This document shows, piece after piece, positions 10,773-22,389 of a stretch of 64,000 nucleotides of DNA. Location of the stretch: NCBI GenBank assembly GCA_025769875.1, contig JAGFNK010000159.1:1-64000 (forward strand). The letters run 5' to 3'. Each line of letters opens with the position of its first letter. The first letter of the stretch is position 1. This stretch comes from Russula earlei. Taxonomy: Eukaryota > Basidiomycota > Agaricomycetes > Russulales > Russulaceae. Made by a program: the position numbers and the translations under genes. Under the pieces are notes generated by a model. The model saw nothing but the letters and a program-made list of their open reading frames with translations, was not told the origin of the DNA and searched no databases.

Positions 10773-11364
10773 TGTTGTGATCTACCCCTCTTTCGGTTCG
10801 TCTCTAAGACTTCCCTTATTGTTCTTTACTTTTCACCCCCATCCCCTTAGTTATGGTTTCATCCCTTGATACTGATGGTCCTTATTGTTTCACCCATTGT
10901 GTTTCATCTATTGTTGAGTCCCTTCTGCTATTGGTTCACCTTTTATCTATTGTTCCACATATAGTACTGTACAGCCTCGCTACATACAGTATTTAAGCGC
11001 CTGTAGAAGCTGGGGAATGCCCCAAGCTTAGCTTTGTCCCATTTCCTGTCACATCCCTTTGCCCTGTATCCTCTCTCAATCACAACTTGTTTGTGCTGGC
11101 TCTTACCTTGCTTGACATCAACACACTAGGAGGAACCCATGCGTTCCTCTCACTCCTCTCTTGCTCTATCATTGTCCTCCTCTTCTGTGAAACCAGAAGA
11201 TCGACTCTGTCTGCGGACTGAGTCATTGTCTGACTCAGCCTTGAGACGCTAAACCTTTGATCCAGTCTCCTTGAGCCGGCCCCACGGAACCCTTGAACCA
11301 AGTCACAGGGACTTGGCCCCATTGAACCCTGAGCTAACACTCTTACAGCCGCGATGCTGTAACA
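10773..11364 (+). repeat. 3' LTR of the gypsy element
   Basis: It is 592 bp long, the same as the 5' LTR, starting TGTTGTGATC and ending GCTGTAACA, followed by the GTCAG target duplication at 11365-11369. Confidence 0.93.
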
Positions 11365-11369
11365 GTCAG

Positions 11370-12060
11370 CCATGATGTCAGTCACTTTATGACATCATGT
11401 GGATTGTTCTAGGAGGTCTAGGAGTCCTTCCAGTGTTTTGGGACTTAGAGGCTGAGCAGCCATGTGGCTAGCACATGGTGGATTACCCAAATAGGGAGGA
11501 GGGTGTCTGAGCGAGCCACAGGGACTTGGGGAATGAGGATTCCTTGTGACATATGCTTGCAGAAGTTGGAAATAAAGGTGGATGGACAACATGAAGTGAA
11601 AGAAGCTTCTTTGAGTGGAATAGAGTGATACCTGGCCAGGACTTGGCCTCGGTTTACAACACCACACTACACCGCACCACCTCTTCCATCACATCCCTGT
11701 CCACAAGTATGCCCTAGTTCATGCATGCTGCTACCACCTGCAATGGTCAAGACCTCATCACTGCACCCACAAGACAACAGCATGAGCAACACACAAGTGA
11801 TGCCCCCATGCCCACACCATTCCACAATGCCATTGCCTATGCCCTTACCTCTTGCCACCCCATTGCCTTGAACAACTGCCTCAGCCTCTGCCACAACAGC
11901 AGCAACTGCATCAATGGCAACAACAATAACATGGCCAATGCTTGGCAACACCACCAGTCGAATTACGGTAGTACGGCCGTCAGTTACGGCAACGGCGCGC
12001 AGCCCTATTTGAGACGGGAGAGGCCACGCATACACAAATCAACTCGGCAGCTACGATGAT
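11370..12060. repeat. Decayed repeat DNA right of the gypsy element
   Basis: The first part (to about 11,680) continues the older repeat that the gypsy element entered. About 11,690-11,930 is a CpG-depleted relative of the interior of the inverted-repeat element: compare CTACCACCTGCAATGGTCAA here with CCACCACCTGCAATGGAGAC near 6390, and the shared CAAGACAACA. The two copies differ mainly by CG to TG/CA changes. No gene is seen. Confidence 0.5.
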
Positions 12061-12381
12061 CGAATTCACGATTCATACTCTAGTCAATGCGTGGTACAAA
12101 ATAGCATACATGATGGAGGTTTACAGAAATAAACGATCAGAAAGGGAGTGCCGTTATGTATGTATATGGTATCCAATACGACCCAAATGGTCCACAGTAT
12201 GTATATAGATAAACAGTGCAACTACAGATCCCAGGAGAGGAGAAAAGGAAAGCTTTGGCACACAATAAATAATGCAGCAACGGAAACAAAAATGAGCGAG
12301 CAACGAACGAAGAACATATGGATGGAACATATATGGGACAACACGATCGTATCGTCATCAATGTCATGATCAATCATCTCA

Positions 12382-15300
12382 TCACCGACCGACGAGTTCT
12401 AAAACTTGTCGCAATGTTCCCGGGTCGAGCGGGGGACGCCCACTTTGCGCGCGCAACGCCAAAGCAGCCTTGATCGCCTCGACGTCTGCGGCCACCCCGT
12501 CCCCCCCGGATGACCGGTCTTCTTCCAAGCGCAAGCGCGACGAGAGGGACTCGGTCACGAGCTCGAGCTGGAGCAGCAAATAGTTGAGCACGCCGATCAG
12601 CTCCGCCTCCGAAAGACGGTCGGACACGCTTGGGGCGAGGGCGCTCAGGTCGCTGTACAAGAAACGGTCAAAGTCGGCATCCGCTGGCGCGATCACCTGC
12701 GCCCGCGATCCCTTGCGCACCGGCAAGGGGCGGAACACCCGCCCGCCGGCAAGCGTCTGCAGGCGCACCGCCAAGTGAGAGAGCTCGCGGACCTGCTCCG
12801 GCGTCCAGCAACATTCGTCACCCGAAAGCGCCGCGCCACCAAACTCGGATGGCAACTCGTCCGCGCTGGGCTCGTCCACCGCGTCCTCCGGAACCGTGAC
12901 CAGCGCGGACGGTTCCTGTTCAACGGCGATGGGGACGTGCCGGCGGCCCAGGAGCTTCTGTGGGTACACCGCGGTCATCACTTCCGGAATTTCGAGCCCT
13001 TTGAGTTTCTTTTCGCCAATGTCGACGTACTGGAGATCGAGAGACCGCAGGGCATCTATCGTCGTGACCAGCTGCGGGTCCAGTGACTCCTCCTCGGCCT
13101 TCAACTCACGCACGGCATCAGCGCTGAGCAAAATCTGACCACCTGCCGCCGAATTTGCCACGCGTGATGCGCGGTTCACCATCGGGCCGTAATAGTCCAT
13201 GCGCCGCGAAACCAGGTCCATCTCACACACGGGCGTGCCGCAGTGGATGCCCATTCGGAGGCTCAGCCCTCGCGCGATCAGAGTCCCGTTGTCGTCGAGG
13301 ATCTCACGACCCTCTGGCAGGTCTAGAATCTCTTTCGGCCACGGCTCGTCCAGCAGGAGCACCTGCACGCTGCTGCACCACAACAAGGCCGCCGATACCG
13401 CAGTGAATGCGACCATGAACGCATCGCCTTCTGTTTTGACCTCGTAACCTCCACAGATACGAACGTGGCGCCGGAGCAGCTGATGGTGCATCGTCACAGC
13501 CGTCCTCATGGCCGTCGCGTTGACATCCCACAGGCGCGTCGAGTTTACGATATCTGTGAACGCGAGCACAACCTGACCAACGGGTGGTTGAATCTCAGGA
13601 TCCAGCCTGCCAGTCTCATTGTCCCCGACTTCGTCCTTGCGGCTTCTGCGTGGTGGTGGGAACAACTCTACGTCCTGGAGCAGATGGTCCTTCTCCTGCC
13701 CTCTTGGGCTGAACATGCCGACAAGGGAGATCACCATGATCATAGTGGTGCCCTCCGATCCATAGCTGATAGCAAAGTCGCGCAGCTTCTGTGCTGCGAT
13801 CATCGGGTCTGCCCGCTCCGACCGTGCAATGTCAACCGCGGTCTGGTACGAGACGTAATCCCACAGGCCGTTGTTAGCGATGATCAAGAACTCATCCAGT
13901 TCGGATAGCTTCAGTGAGCTGACGTCCGGCCGCGCGTTGATGATCGGTAGGAGATGATAGTAACCAAACGAGCGGGATACGTCTGCCTCATCGTTCACCA
14001 GTCCCTTTGGCGACACCCAGCCTTCCGCCGCACGAACGCGCGTGATTTCGTTCCGATCAAACGGTTCGTGCTTGACCGACACGACGTGCGCCAAGCCGCG
14101 TCGCGACATGACCGCGAGCGCATTTCCCACGTTTGCAACGTGCAAATGATGGCCACGAAAGTATGCCACGATGCCCGACGCGCCTATGCTCGATGTGCCA
14201 CCGGTACTGCCCGCCACATCCGCGGCGTTTATGCCAAGGAAGGCGCCCGCGGAACGATGACTAGCCTGCGACATCTTGCGCCCGCTCGCGTTGGTCGAGT
14301 ATGCCGCGAATAGGTGGTCATGCGTAAGGCGATTGAGCTTCAAGAACGTACGCCGGAGTGCGTCCGGGTGTGACTCGCCCTTGCTAAGGTCAAGGTCTTT
14401 GAGTTGCTCTGCAAGCGTCGACACGAAGTTGTCGTGCAAAAACTTTGAGATGTGAGTGTTATGCGGCGACGCGTGTGAGCGCCCAAACATCGCAAAGATT
14501 GCCTCGTCGCGGTTTTCTCGAAATGTGGGTTGCACCAGGTCGAACATGGTCAGATACTCACGATTCCCGAGGTTATCGGCGATCCCGTATTGCAGCTGGT
14601 TGACGAGCGTAACCGACGTACGGACCCGTCTATCTTCCGTATCGTCCGGGATGTTCACTGCTAGGGTTGTCGTTACATCCATCAGCCCGAGCACACGGAG
14701 CTGATTCAACTCCTCGAAGCCTGCTAGTCTTTCCAGAAGCTCATTACTGGGCCCTTCTCGGTCTCCGCGCCGTTGCCAGGTCTGAATCCTTAGATGCTTG
14801 TTCCCTGACAAGTTGAGGTACTTGAGGTTCTTATTAAAATTCCTATAAGGCAAGAAATAACCTTTTAGCTCGCGCCGTGGGTTTACCGTGTATTAGGGAC
14901 TTACCAATTCCAATCGAACTCCCAGTTACTAATATTGTACCTAAGACCGTTGCTGCCAACGTCCAGCACCGCGAGATTAGTAACCTTTCCGAGCTCCTGC
15001 GGCAACGTCAACAGGCGGTTCCCATTCAAGTATAGCACCTCGAGCTTGCTCAGCCGCGGCAAGTCCTCCGTGGGCAGACCTGCAAGCTTGTTCCCGCTGA
15101 GATATAGTTCTTCTAGCTGGACGACCTCCTTGAAGAACTGCCTCGGAAGCTCCTGGAAGTCGTTGAATGACAAGTTGAGCACCCGCAACTCCCGCAAGAC
15201 CATAAATACCGGTAGCGCGTCATCTGTGAGTCGGTTCTCGCCTAGATACAATCGCTGGAGCGACTTGACGAGTGGTGGCAGCAACCGTGAGGACGGGGCT

Positions 15301-17918
15301 ATTGAGCCGGCCGTGGATGCCTTCCGGTCTGGCAGGCCTGATACAAGGGTCATCGTCGAGCTCATTGCGGTCGTAGATGCTTTCCGGTCTGGTGGGCATG
15401 GCACCAGAGTCAACGTCGAGCTGAACGCGCTCTCATGCGTTCCAACCACCGGGGGGAGGGGTGCGGGGGACGACGGGGGAAGCGACGGTAGACGGATGTG
15501 CGCAATGACGTTCGATGTCATGTTTATGCGTTCGAGAGAGCCACAGTTCCATAGCACCGCGGGGAACTCGGTCAGATTGTTGTTGTGCACATCGAGACGC
15601 TCTAATCGTTGTAAACGACCGATGCTCGATGGCAGGGCGCCGATTAGGTTGTCCGAGCAGGAAAATGACTGGAGCAGGCTGAGTTCACCAAGCGAATCGG
15701 GGATAGCACGGAACTTGTTGCGGTCCAGGATCAGCTCCTCTAGGCTCGTTAGCTGTCCAAGTGCGAGGTCATCCAAGGACGATAACTTGGCGCTTGAGAC
15801 GTTGAGGTAGGTTAGCGCAACGGGGATCCGGCCCACAGGTCCAAGTGCCAGCGATATTTGGGTGATGTCATTGTGTGAGATATTCATTCTCTTGAGGAGG
15901 GGACCCGACGACAGGTCCAACGTCTGTACATCGTTGTGACCGACTAGGACTTCCTCGAGGTTCGGTAAGAGGCTAACAGCACCCAGCTCTGTGATGTTGT
16001 TTCGCCGACAATCAAAGATCGCTAAGCTGGACAGGCGCCGAAAACTGTCTGGGATACGAGCCACCCGATTGCCAACGACGATTAGAACCTTCAGACGCTG
16101 CAGCGATTGCAAGTCTTCGGGGAGTTGCGATATCATGTTAAAGGAGATATCCAACTCCTCTAGACCAGACATCTTGCAAACCTCCACCGGAACGTCTTGG
16201 AACTTGTTGTTCGAGATATTCAAGAGTCGTAACATGTGCAACCGAGGGAAGTACCACGGCAGTTTCTCCATCCTGTTGTTCTGAACTCTGAGCTCCTGTA
16301 GATCTGGAAGACGATAGAGAGCGATGTCGTTAATGTCTCCGATCCTATTACTCGAAAGGTCGAGTCCCATCAGCGTGGTAAAATTCTGCACACTTTGTGG
16401 CACCTTCTTGATGGACATGTTAGACAACCGAAGTTCCTGTAGAGATGTGCAGAGCTGGACAAAGTCACCAGGGATATCGAGCATTGGGTTACGCGACAAT
16501 GTGAGCGATTTGATGTCTTCTGCGTGTCCGTATAGAGCGACGGGCACGGTCCTCAAGCTTTTGTTTGTGAGATCAACGTTTCTGTAGTCGGTGAAGATCA
16601 TGTCTTCCTCCTGATCGAGTGTGAGCTCGGGACGACGGAAATAACTGCTGGACCACTGACCGCCGGACCCAGGACGGTACTCTTATACACGAATTTCATA
16701 AGGAAACTGAGATCCCCCTCGCCAAGGGTGTCCAGGCCATCAGCGACATCATATCCAGCCTGTTCCAAACGTCTTCGGACGATATCCGCGGGGCGCTCCG
16801 TCTGTGCGAGCATACGCTCTACATGGACGCGCTAATGAGTTTCGATACAAGTCAAGGCAACCTCACGAACCTCTCCCCCGTTCCTTGAGATAAAGCCTAT
16901 GATCCTCGCGCTCGCCCGGAGCGAGGAGCGTCGCGTTTAGCACGCTGGTAAGCTGGGCAACGGTCGTGGACAGGGTGCAAGTCAAGATGTGAAACTCGGT
17001 GTTCGCACGATATACGCGAATCTTGAAGTTGCGCGTTTCCATGCCGTAGTTCTGCAACGCCCGCACAGTCGTCCGCCTGCGCGTCTTGCGTTTGCTCACC
17101 GAAACCTTTTCGTCCTCTGAGCTCGATACGTCTGGCTCGGGCTGGTCGCCCGTGACCCAGCTGGGGGGCGCCTTCCATGCGGCCATGCCATCTTGGGAGC
17201 CTGACGGAGGGGAGACGATCTGCTGTGGCAACACAACGGGCACGATGGTGTGAGGTGACATTCGACGGGGGTCGACGGCGCCCTCGCGGCTACGCACGCT
17301 AGGCGGGCGCGACATGAATGGGTCGCTAAATACGGGGCCAGCAAAGTGGAGTGGTGAGGAAGAAGACGAGGAGGGAGTGAGCGCTCGACCGTCGGTGCGG
17401 AGGCCGCTCGTGCCTGGCTCGGCGAATCCAGCGCTTGATATGGGGGTGTTGTGGGTCGATTGGGGGAGCAGGGAGGGGTCGATGATTCCTTCCATGCGCT
17501 CCAGGTTAAGATCGATGTTGAACTCGGGCTGGAGAGTAGATTGGGAGGGCGGCGCGGTGCTCCCCTTGGACTTCTTCTTCTCGCGGCCTCGAACAGCGCG
17601 TAGCGCGTTTTTGCCCGAAGAAGGATCCATCTGAAGGAAAGAGCTATCGCCGCTGCCTGAAGAAACAAAGATGGGGAGGAGGGGTTGTGTCCTGTTGGCA
17701 GCGACCTGCGCGTCCTTGTCCTCGGCATCGAGCCTCACCTTGCTGCGGGCCCGTCTGATGACATTGAGTGGATTCATGAAGGACTTGGGTTTCCTGAGGT
17801 CCCTGGGACCATTGCTGGTTGAGCTACCGGCGACGCTCGAATGGTCTTCTGCGCTGTTGGATTCGGTCGAGCGGGTCGATCGGCCACTTTGATTCCGCGG
17901 CGGAGAAAAGGAAGGCAT
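12382..17918 (-). CDS. CYR1: Adenylyl cyclase (RA-LRR-PP2C-like-class III cyclase)
   Basis: The product makes cAMP from ATP and is the Ras/G-protein-controlled, membrane-associated output of nutrient and mating signalling in fungi. Four exons fit: 17918-16871, 16818-16661, 16610-14905 and 14842-12382, giving 1,790 residues; introns are 52, 50 and 62 nt. Order of parts: low-complexity N-terminus; Ras-associating domain about 305-400; long leucine-rich repeat array about 405-1000; degenerate PP2C-like domain about 1030-1345; class III cyclase about 1390-1590 with the metal-binding aspartates in AFTDIVNS and KTEGDAFM and the NRASR catalytic motif; then a C-terminal tail. A 20-residue tandem repeat containing DRKAST twice (15306-15422) interrupts the LRR array. 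The protein is on the short side for the family. It is divergent from the Mg transporter gene across about 0.7 kb. Confidence 0.95.
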
Positions 17919-18634
17919 TTTAGCGCTGAAGCCAAAGGACTTGGGAACTTTGGCGGGAGGAGTGGGCTACATGGGGGGAAAAAAATAGGACAGGGAAGGG
18001 GTTAGACGGAGTGGGGGAAGAGCTCCAAAAAGGGGAGAGACGCGTACGGGCTGTTCGGGCCAGACCAAGTCGCTCGAAGACTGGGGTGGAGATTGGGTGA
18101 AAGGCGCCACGAGGAGCTGGGGATTTCGAGGATAATCTTGAGTACCTAGAGCCATGAGGAGGCGGGGGAGGGTGAGGGTAAGGGTAAGGGGGGGGGGAGT
18201 TGGACGTCTGTCTTGTCCCACTGTTGGAAGATCAGAACAGAACGACTTGACCGAGGGCGGGACAGGATTGGATTAATTATCAACAGCGGGCGACTCAGGC
18301 ACCCGCTCTGCGTTCCACACACGTACTAGGCTAGCACTACAAGCATGTCAGAAAAAATAAAATAATAAAACTCCACGAGTAGCAACCAGCATTCGTACTT
18401 TATTACTTCGGGTACATCGGTTCAACGTCGGCCTGAGCCCATGGCGACGGGCGTCTATATCTCCGAGATATTACCATCTATAGAAAAGCAATGCCCCGAT
18501 CACCGGTCTCAACCCCGGCCCAGTCGTTTCCATCACCGCCCCGAGCCAGGCGCCCAAGCGCCAACGCAAGCAAGCGACTGACGACCACACACGCTGTGCT
18601 CGCACTCCTTGACACTCCATCCCCCCCCTTTGCC
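17919..18634. promoter_or_regulatory. Shared upstream region between CYR1 and the NIPA transporter gene
   Basis: This 716 bp region separates two divergent genes and must hold both promoters and 5' leaders. A G-rich run with GGGTAAGGGTAAGGG lies at 18172-18195. No binding site can be named from the sequence. Confidence 0.5.
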
Positions 18635-21284
18635 ATGTCCTCATCAGCTACCCCCTCCGCCTCCGCCTCCGCCAAAGCCGCCTTTCAGGTCTCTAAAAGC
18701 CTCAAGGTTCCATTCGTCTTTTCGTATCGCCTCTTGCGTTGACCAACCCCGTCACACTCCCCAGGTCGTCGGCATCGTCCTCGCCGTAGTTAGCGGCGTC
18801 CTCATCGGATCCAGCTTTGTCTTCAAAAAGAAAGGTTTGCTGCGCTCGCAGGCCGGGCACACTGCCGGTGAGGGCGTTGCCTACCTGAAATCCGTATGTA
18901 CCCGCAATTCCGCCATTCACCATCCGAACGTTCACAATGCCGGCATTTTGACAGGTATTGTGGTGGGCTGGCATGATCTGTGCGTCGGTTCTCTCCTTGC
19001 GTCTTCCGTGTTGACAGTCGCAGTGATGATCCTTGGGGAATTCTGTAACTTTGCTGGTCCGTCACCTTCCTGCTTAGTCGGATCGTCTTGCACTGACTTT
19101 TTCGGTAGCTTACGCGTTTGTCGAAGCACTCGTGGTCGTCAGTTGCTTTCGTCTTTCTCCCGACCTACCCGTTCAACGACTCCCGTAGACTCCTCTCGGC
19201 GCATTGTCTGTTGTAATATCAGCAATCTTGTCTTCCATATTTCTCGACGAGAAGCTCACCTTTTTTGGGTGGCTCGGTTGTGCACTGTGCATTGTTCGTC
19301 CCATCCTTCCTGCACCTCTTTTACGTCTCAGTTGCCGATCTTTGTTTAGATTGGGTCCACAATCATCGCTTTGAACGGCAAGTCGGCCAGACACCGAAAC
19401 CGATTTTCCTGGGTTCACTAACCGATCATTCAGGGCCCCAAGAACAATCCATCGGACAAATAGTCGAATTTCAGGCCTTGTTCCTCTCTCCGCTTTTCGT
19501 GGTATACGCCTCTCTTCTCATATTGACCTCATTGGTCATTATCTTCTACTTTGGTCCAAAGTCAACCTTTTTCTCGTCTCTCATGCCTTTCACCATGCTG
19601 ACGATTGTTCCCCAGATACGGAAGCAAAAACATGATCTGGTATCTCCTCGTTTGCAGCCTGATAGGTGGACTTAGTGTCAGTGTGACTACCGGTCTGGGA
19701 TCCGCGATCGTCACGAGTATCATGGGCGATAATCAGGTCGGTTCCGGCGTGTGTGGCAGACATGGCGTCTGACGTGTTCTGCGCTACTAGTTTAAGCACT
19801 GGTTCGCTTATTTCCTCTTGATATTCATCGCCGTCACTTTGGGTAAGCCCGCTCTTAGCGGCGTTCCTCAGTGATCTCAATTTGGTGCAGTGACCGAGGT
19901 CTTCTACCTTAACAAAGCCCTCGCGCTCTTCAACACCGGTAAGTTCCAAACCGCTTTCATCGAAACAAGTCGCTCACTTCCTTTACTAGCCATGGGTAAG
20001 CTTTTTCCGTTTACGCGTAGCTCCACAGAATGCTCATCACCGACGACGTCAGTCACGCCCACGTACTATGTCATATGTATGTGTGCCTGCCCTGCATCTG
20101 GCATGTGATATTCACTCATCCTTCCTCCCCAGTCTCGTTCTGCTCCATGGTCACCACTGTGGTATGCCATTTAACCTCCTCGCGTCCAAGATGGCCCCCG
20201 TAACCTGCCACCTCAGGTTCTTTTCAAGGGCCTCAAGGCCTCTGCCGGTCAAATCCTTACCATCGTGATGGCTTTTCTCGTCATCTGCGTGGGAATAACC
20301 ATCCTCCAGATGTCTAAAGTTGACCCGACTGAGTTCAAGCTCGACCGCCGTTCCACCCTCCTCCTCCAAGCCGCAAGAAAGCAGACGGAAGCCGTTGAAG
20401 AAAAATCCCTCTCCGGTGTCGAAGACCCCGGAATTGACGCCCTCAGGGGTAATTTCGGTGCTGTCGGCAGCGTCATTCGCGCCCGCAGTGCCCGGCGCAT
20501 GAGCAAGTCTAGTCATATTTCCATCCAATCCAGTCGCCTCGATTCACCCAACGTACGCCCTGATGTGGAACGTGCTGGTTCCAAAAACTCTTCCACTTTC
20601 TTAACACAAAATCTTAACCACTACGGCGGCATGAAAAGACATCAGCTTTTCGATCCACCAGTGACCTGCTTGGACGTCGCCGAGACCGACGCCATATCCT
20701 TGTCCAGCCGGCCGTCAGATCGTAAGACTACGATCAAGTTTGGTGAGCAAGACGTTATCCACTCTTACCATCGTGGCACCGCCGGGAAGGATGGCATGGC
20801 CATACATGAGCGACGCACCGCCCCTAGCCCGCTCGCGTCACCGGGTTCATTAGTACAGCAGAATCTCACCCTGCAGGAAAGTCTTAGCGGCAGCCGGGCG
20901 CATCACCAATACTCTCCGGACACCGCCAATCCCTTACCCACTCCGCGATTCGCCCTCGAGGGCAATGAGCCACACTCAGCACCGCCCGTGGGCGTGATTG
21001 GCCATCCTTACCATGATCCGTTCAACAGCGCACCGCCGACGGCACCTTTGCCGTCGTTCCCCTCGGCTGCATCATCAGATGACGTCCTTGCATCACGCCA
21101 CCACCGGCATGGGAGCTCACGAGATTACCCCAAGGGTGACCGTACCCTAGACGCAGAGGAAAGGGTGTCCCTATGGGACCCACGGCGACAGGACACCAGC
21201 GAGGAGATGGACGTTTCTGTCTCGCCCGAGTCACCGTACGGGACTGTCCGTCTGGTATCCTCATCCCGGCAAGGACGTTTTTGA
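18635..21284 (+). CDS. NIPA-type magnesium transporter (DUF803 family)
   Basis: This is a multi-pass membrane protein of the NIPA Mg2+ transporter family. Fifteen exons reconstruct a 625-residue protein: 18635-18688, 18765-18893, 18955-18979, 19024-19056, 19109-19137, 19189-19293, 19350-19377, 19434-19560, 19616-19736, 19791-19842, 19891-19938, 19990-19995, 20053-20076, 20133-20161 and 20217-21284. Family landmarks are [11 protein letters not shown], the WWAGMILMILGE block, [20 protein letters not shown] and VTPTYYV, with about nine membrane segments within residues 20-305. The last 320 residues are a Ser/Pro/His-rich, probably cytosolic tail. Exon 12 is only 6 nt (CCATGG), and intron 7 (19378-19433) uses a GC donor (GCAAGT). 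The start was chosen at 18635 because it gives a short N-terminus; an in-frame ATG at 18491 exists. Confidence 0.9.
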
Positions 21285-22389
21285 ATTAGAGACCGGGTCC
21301 CCCCGTATCATTTACTGGGTTTGGGACTCGTACGACGTCCTTTACAGTTCTGTAGTAATTTCAACGCCCTTCCCCTCCTTTCCCCTGGACTGTGGATTTC
21401 TCATTTCGGTTAAGGATCTAGTAATGGTTTTTGTTATTATATTCGTCTACGTCCCCCCTTCCCCCACTTGGACATGCTTGATGTGTGTTATTCGCTCGGC
21501 CATGTATGATGTACAGATAGAACCAATCTTAGCTGACCGGTCTCTCGTGTCACCTGGCCTCTTATGACAAGTTGACACTGGAATCGTTTGATTGAATTAA
21601 ATTACGCCCCGATCAGAACGACTGCTCTGGGCCTGTTGATCCTTACGACGGTGGAGCGTGCGCGGCGGTACCTATGTGCCGCCTTCCAGAAACCCGAGAT
21701 CTCTTTTCGTTTACACAAGCCCATCGATACGATAATATTTAAAAAAGCAGACACCGCCGAGTTGGAACACAACTTTGATTGGGAACTCAAAAGCACGTAA
21801 ATGACACGGCGCAAGGTACGACAAAGACCGGACGACGCCGGGGGTATCAATCAAGAATCAAGATATGGCAAGAAACGGACAAGAAATAAATAGAAAAAAG
21901 CCCACCACGAAAGCCGATGCGAGGATGAGGGGAGGGGAGGAGAGGGGAGGGGAGAAGGATATTTCTGATACCTTGCGGTTTATTCACATGAGCCACGCCT
22001 TGTGGGGGGGAGGGGGGCGGGGGGGTGACGTGGTGGTGTACGTGGGTCTGGGTCCGCGCCGTGAACGAAAAAGGGTTCCACGGCCGCACCGCGGGAAACT
22101 CCCGAACGACCGGAAAGAGAGACAAGAAAAAGAACCACTGACATGGGGGGCGCCAGGGGTGGGGACCCCCGGAAGGAGAAAGAGAGAGATAGAAGGGGGG
22201 GGGGGGAAGAAAAAAAAAAAAAAGAGGGAGGGCGCAAGAACAACGGGGAGGGGGGCCGAGCGAAGCGCGAACGACGACGTTTCATCGGCCGCACGGACAC
22301 GGGGCTCCCCCCCTCCCCCCCTCCCAGACCAAGAAACTCTCCTGCTGGACCCGACTCTCGGACGCAACGCAACGATGACCGATGACGCT
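21285..22389. other. Intergenic, convergent 3' regions with low-complexity tracts
   Basis: This stretch lies between the 3' ends of the NIPA gene (plus) and the Zn2Cys6 gene (minus). It contains G-rich runs (about 22004-22024, 22193-22206), an A-run (22208-22221) and C-runs (22307-22324). ORFs here are low-complexity frames without recognisable domains, and I see no gene. Confidence 0.6.

Larger units (their letters stand above)
680..11364 (+). mobile_element. Ty3/gypsy chromovirus LTR retrotransposon, degenerate and with a nested insertion
   Basis: The element has two 592 bp LTRs (680-1271 and 10773-11364), both beginning TGTTGTGATC and ending TAACA, flanked by the 5 bp duplication GTCAG (675-679 and 11365-11369). 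The order inside is gag, protease, reverse transcriptase, RNase H, integrase with a C-terminal chromodomain, then an extra ORF. This order and the chromodomain place it in the chromovirus branch of Ty3/gypsy. The reading frames carry several stop codons, mostly explicable as CGA to TGA, and a frameshift near 8404-8420, so it is not autonomous. The two LTRs differ at about twenty positions by hand count, nearly all transitions. A separate inverted-repeat element (4567-7482) interrupts the RNase H region. Confidence 0.93.

Noticed and set aside
12584..14313. Several plus-strand ORFs of 80-147 codons
   Set aside because: They are antisense shadows of the last adenylyl cyclase exon.
18172..18195. 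Telomere-like GGGTAAGGGTAAGGG run
   Set aside because: The order is TAAGGG rather than TTAGGG, only two or three units, in a gene promoter; no subtelomeric features.
22004..22024. G-runs that could form a G-quadruplex
   Set aside because: Possible in principle, but these are ordinary homopolymer slippage tracts in a convergent 3' region; no conserved context.
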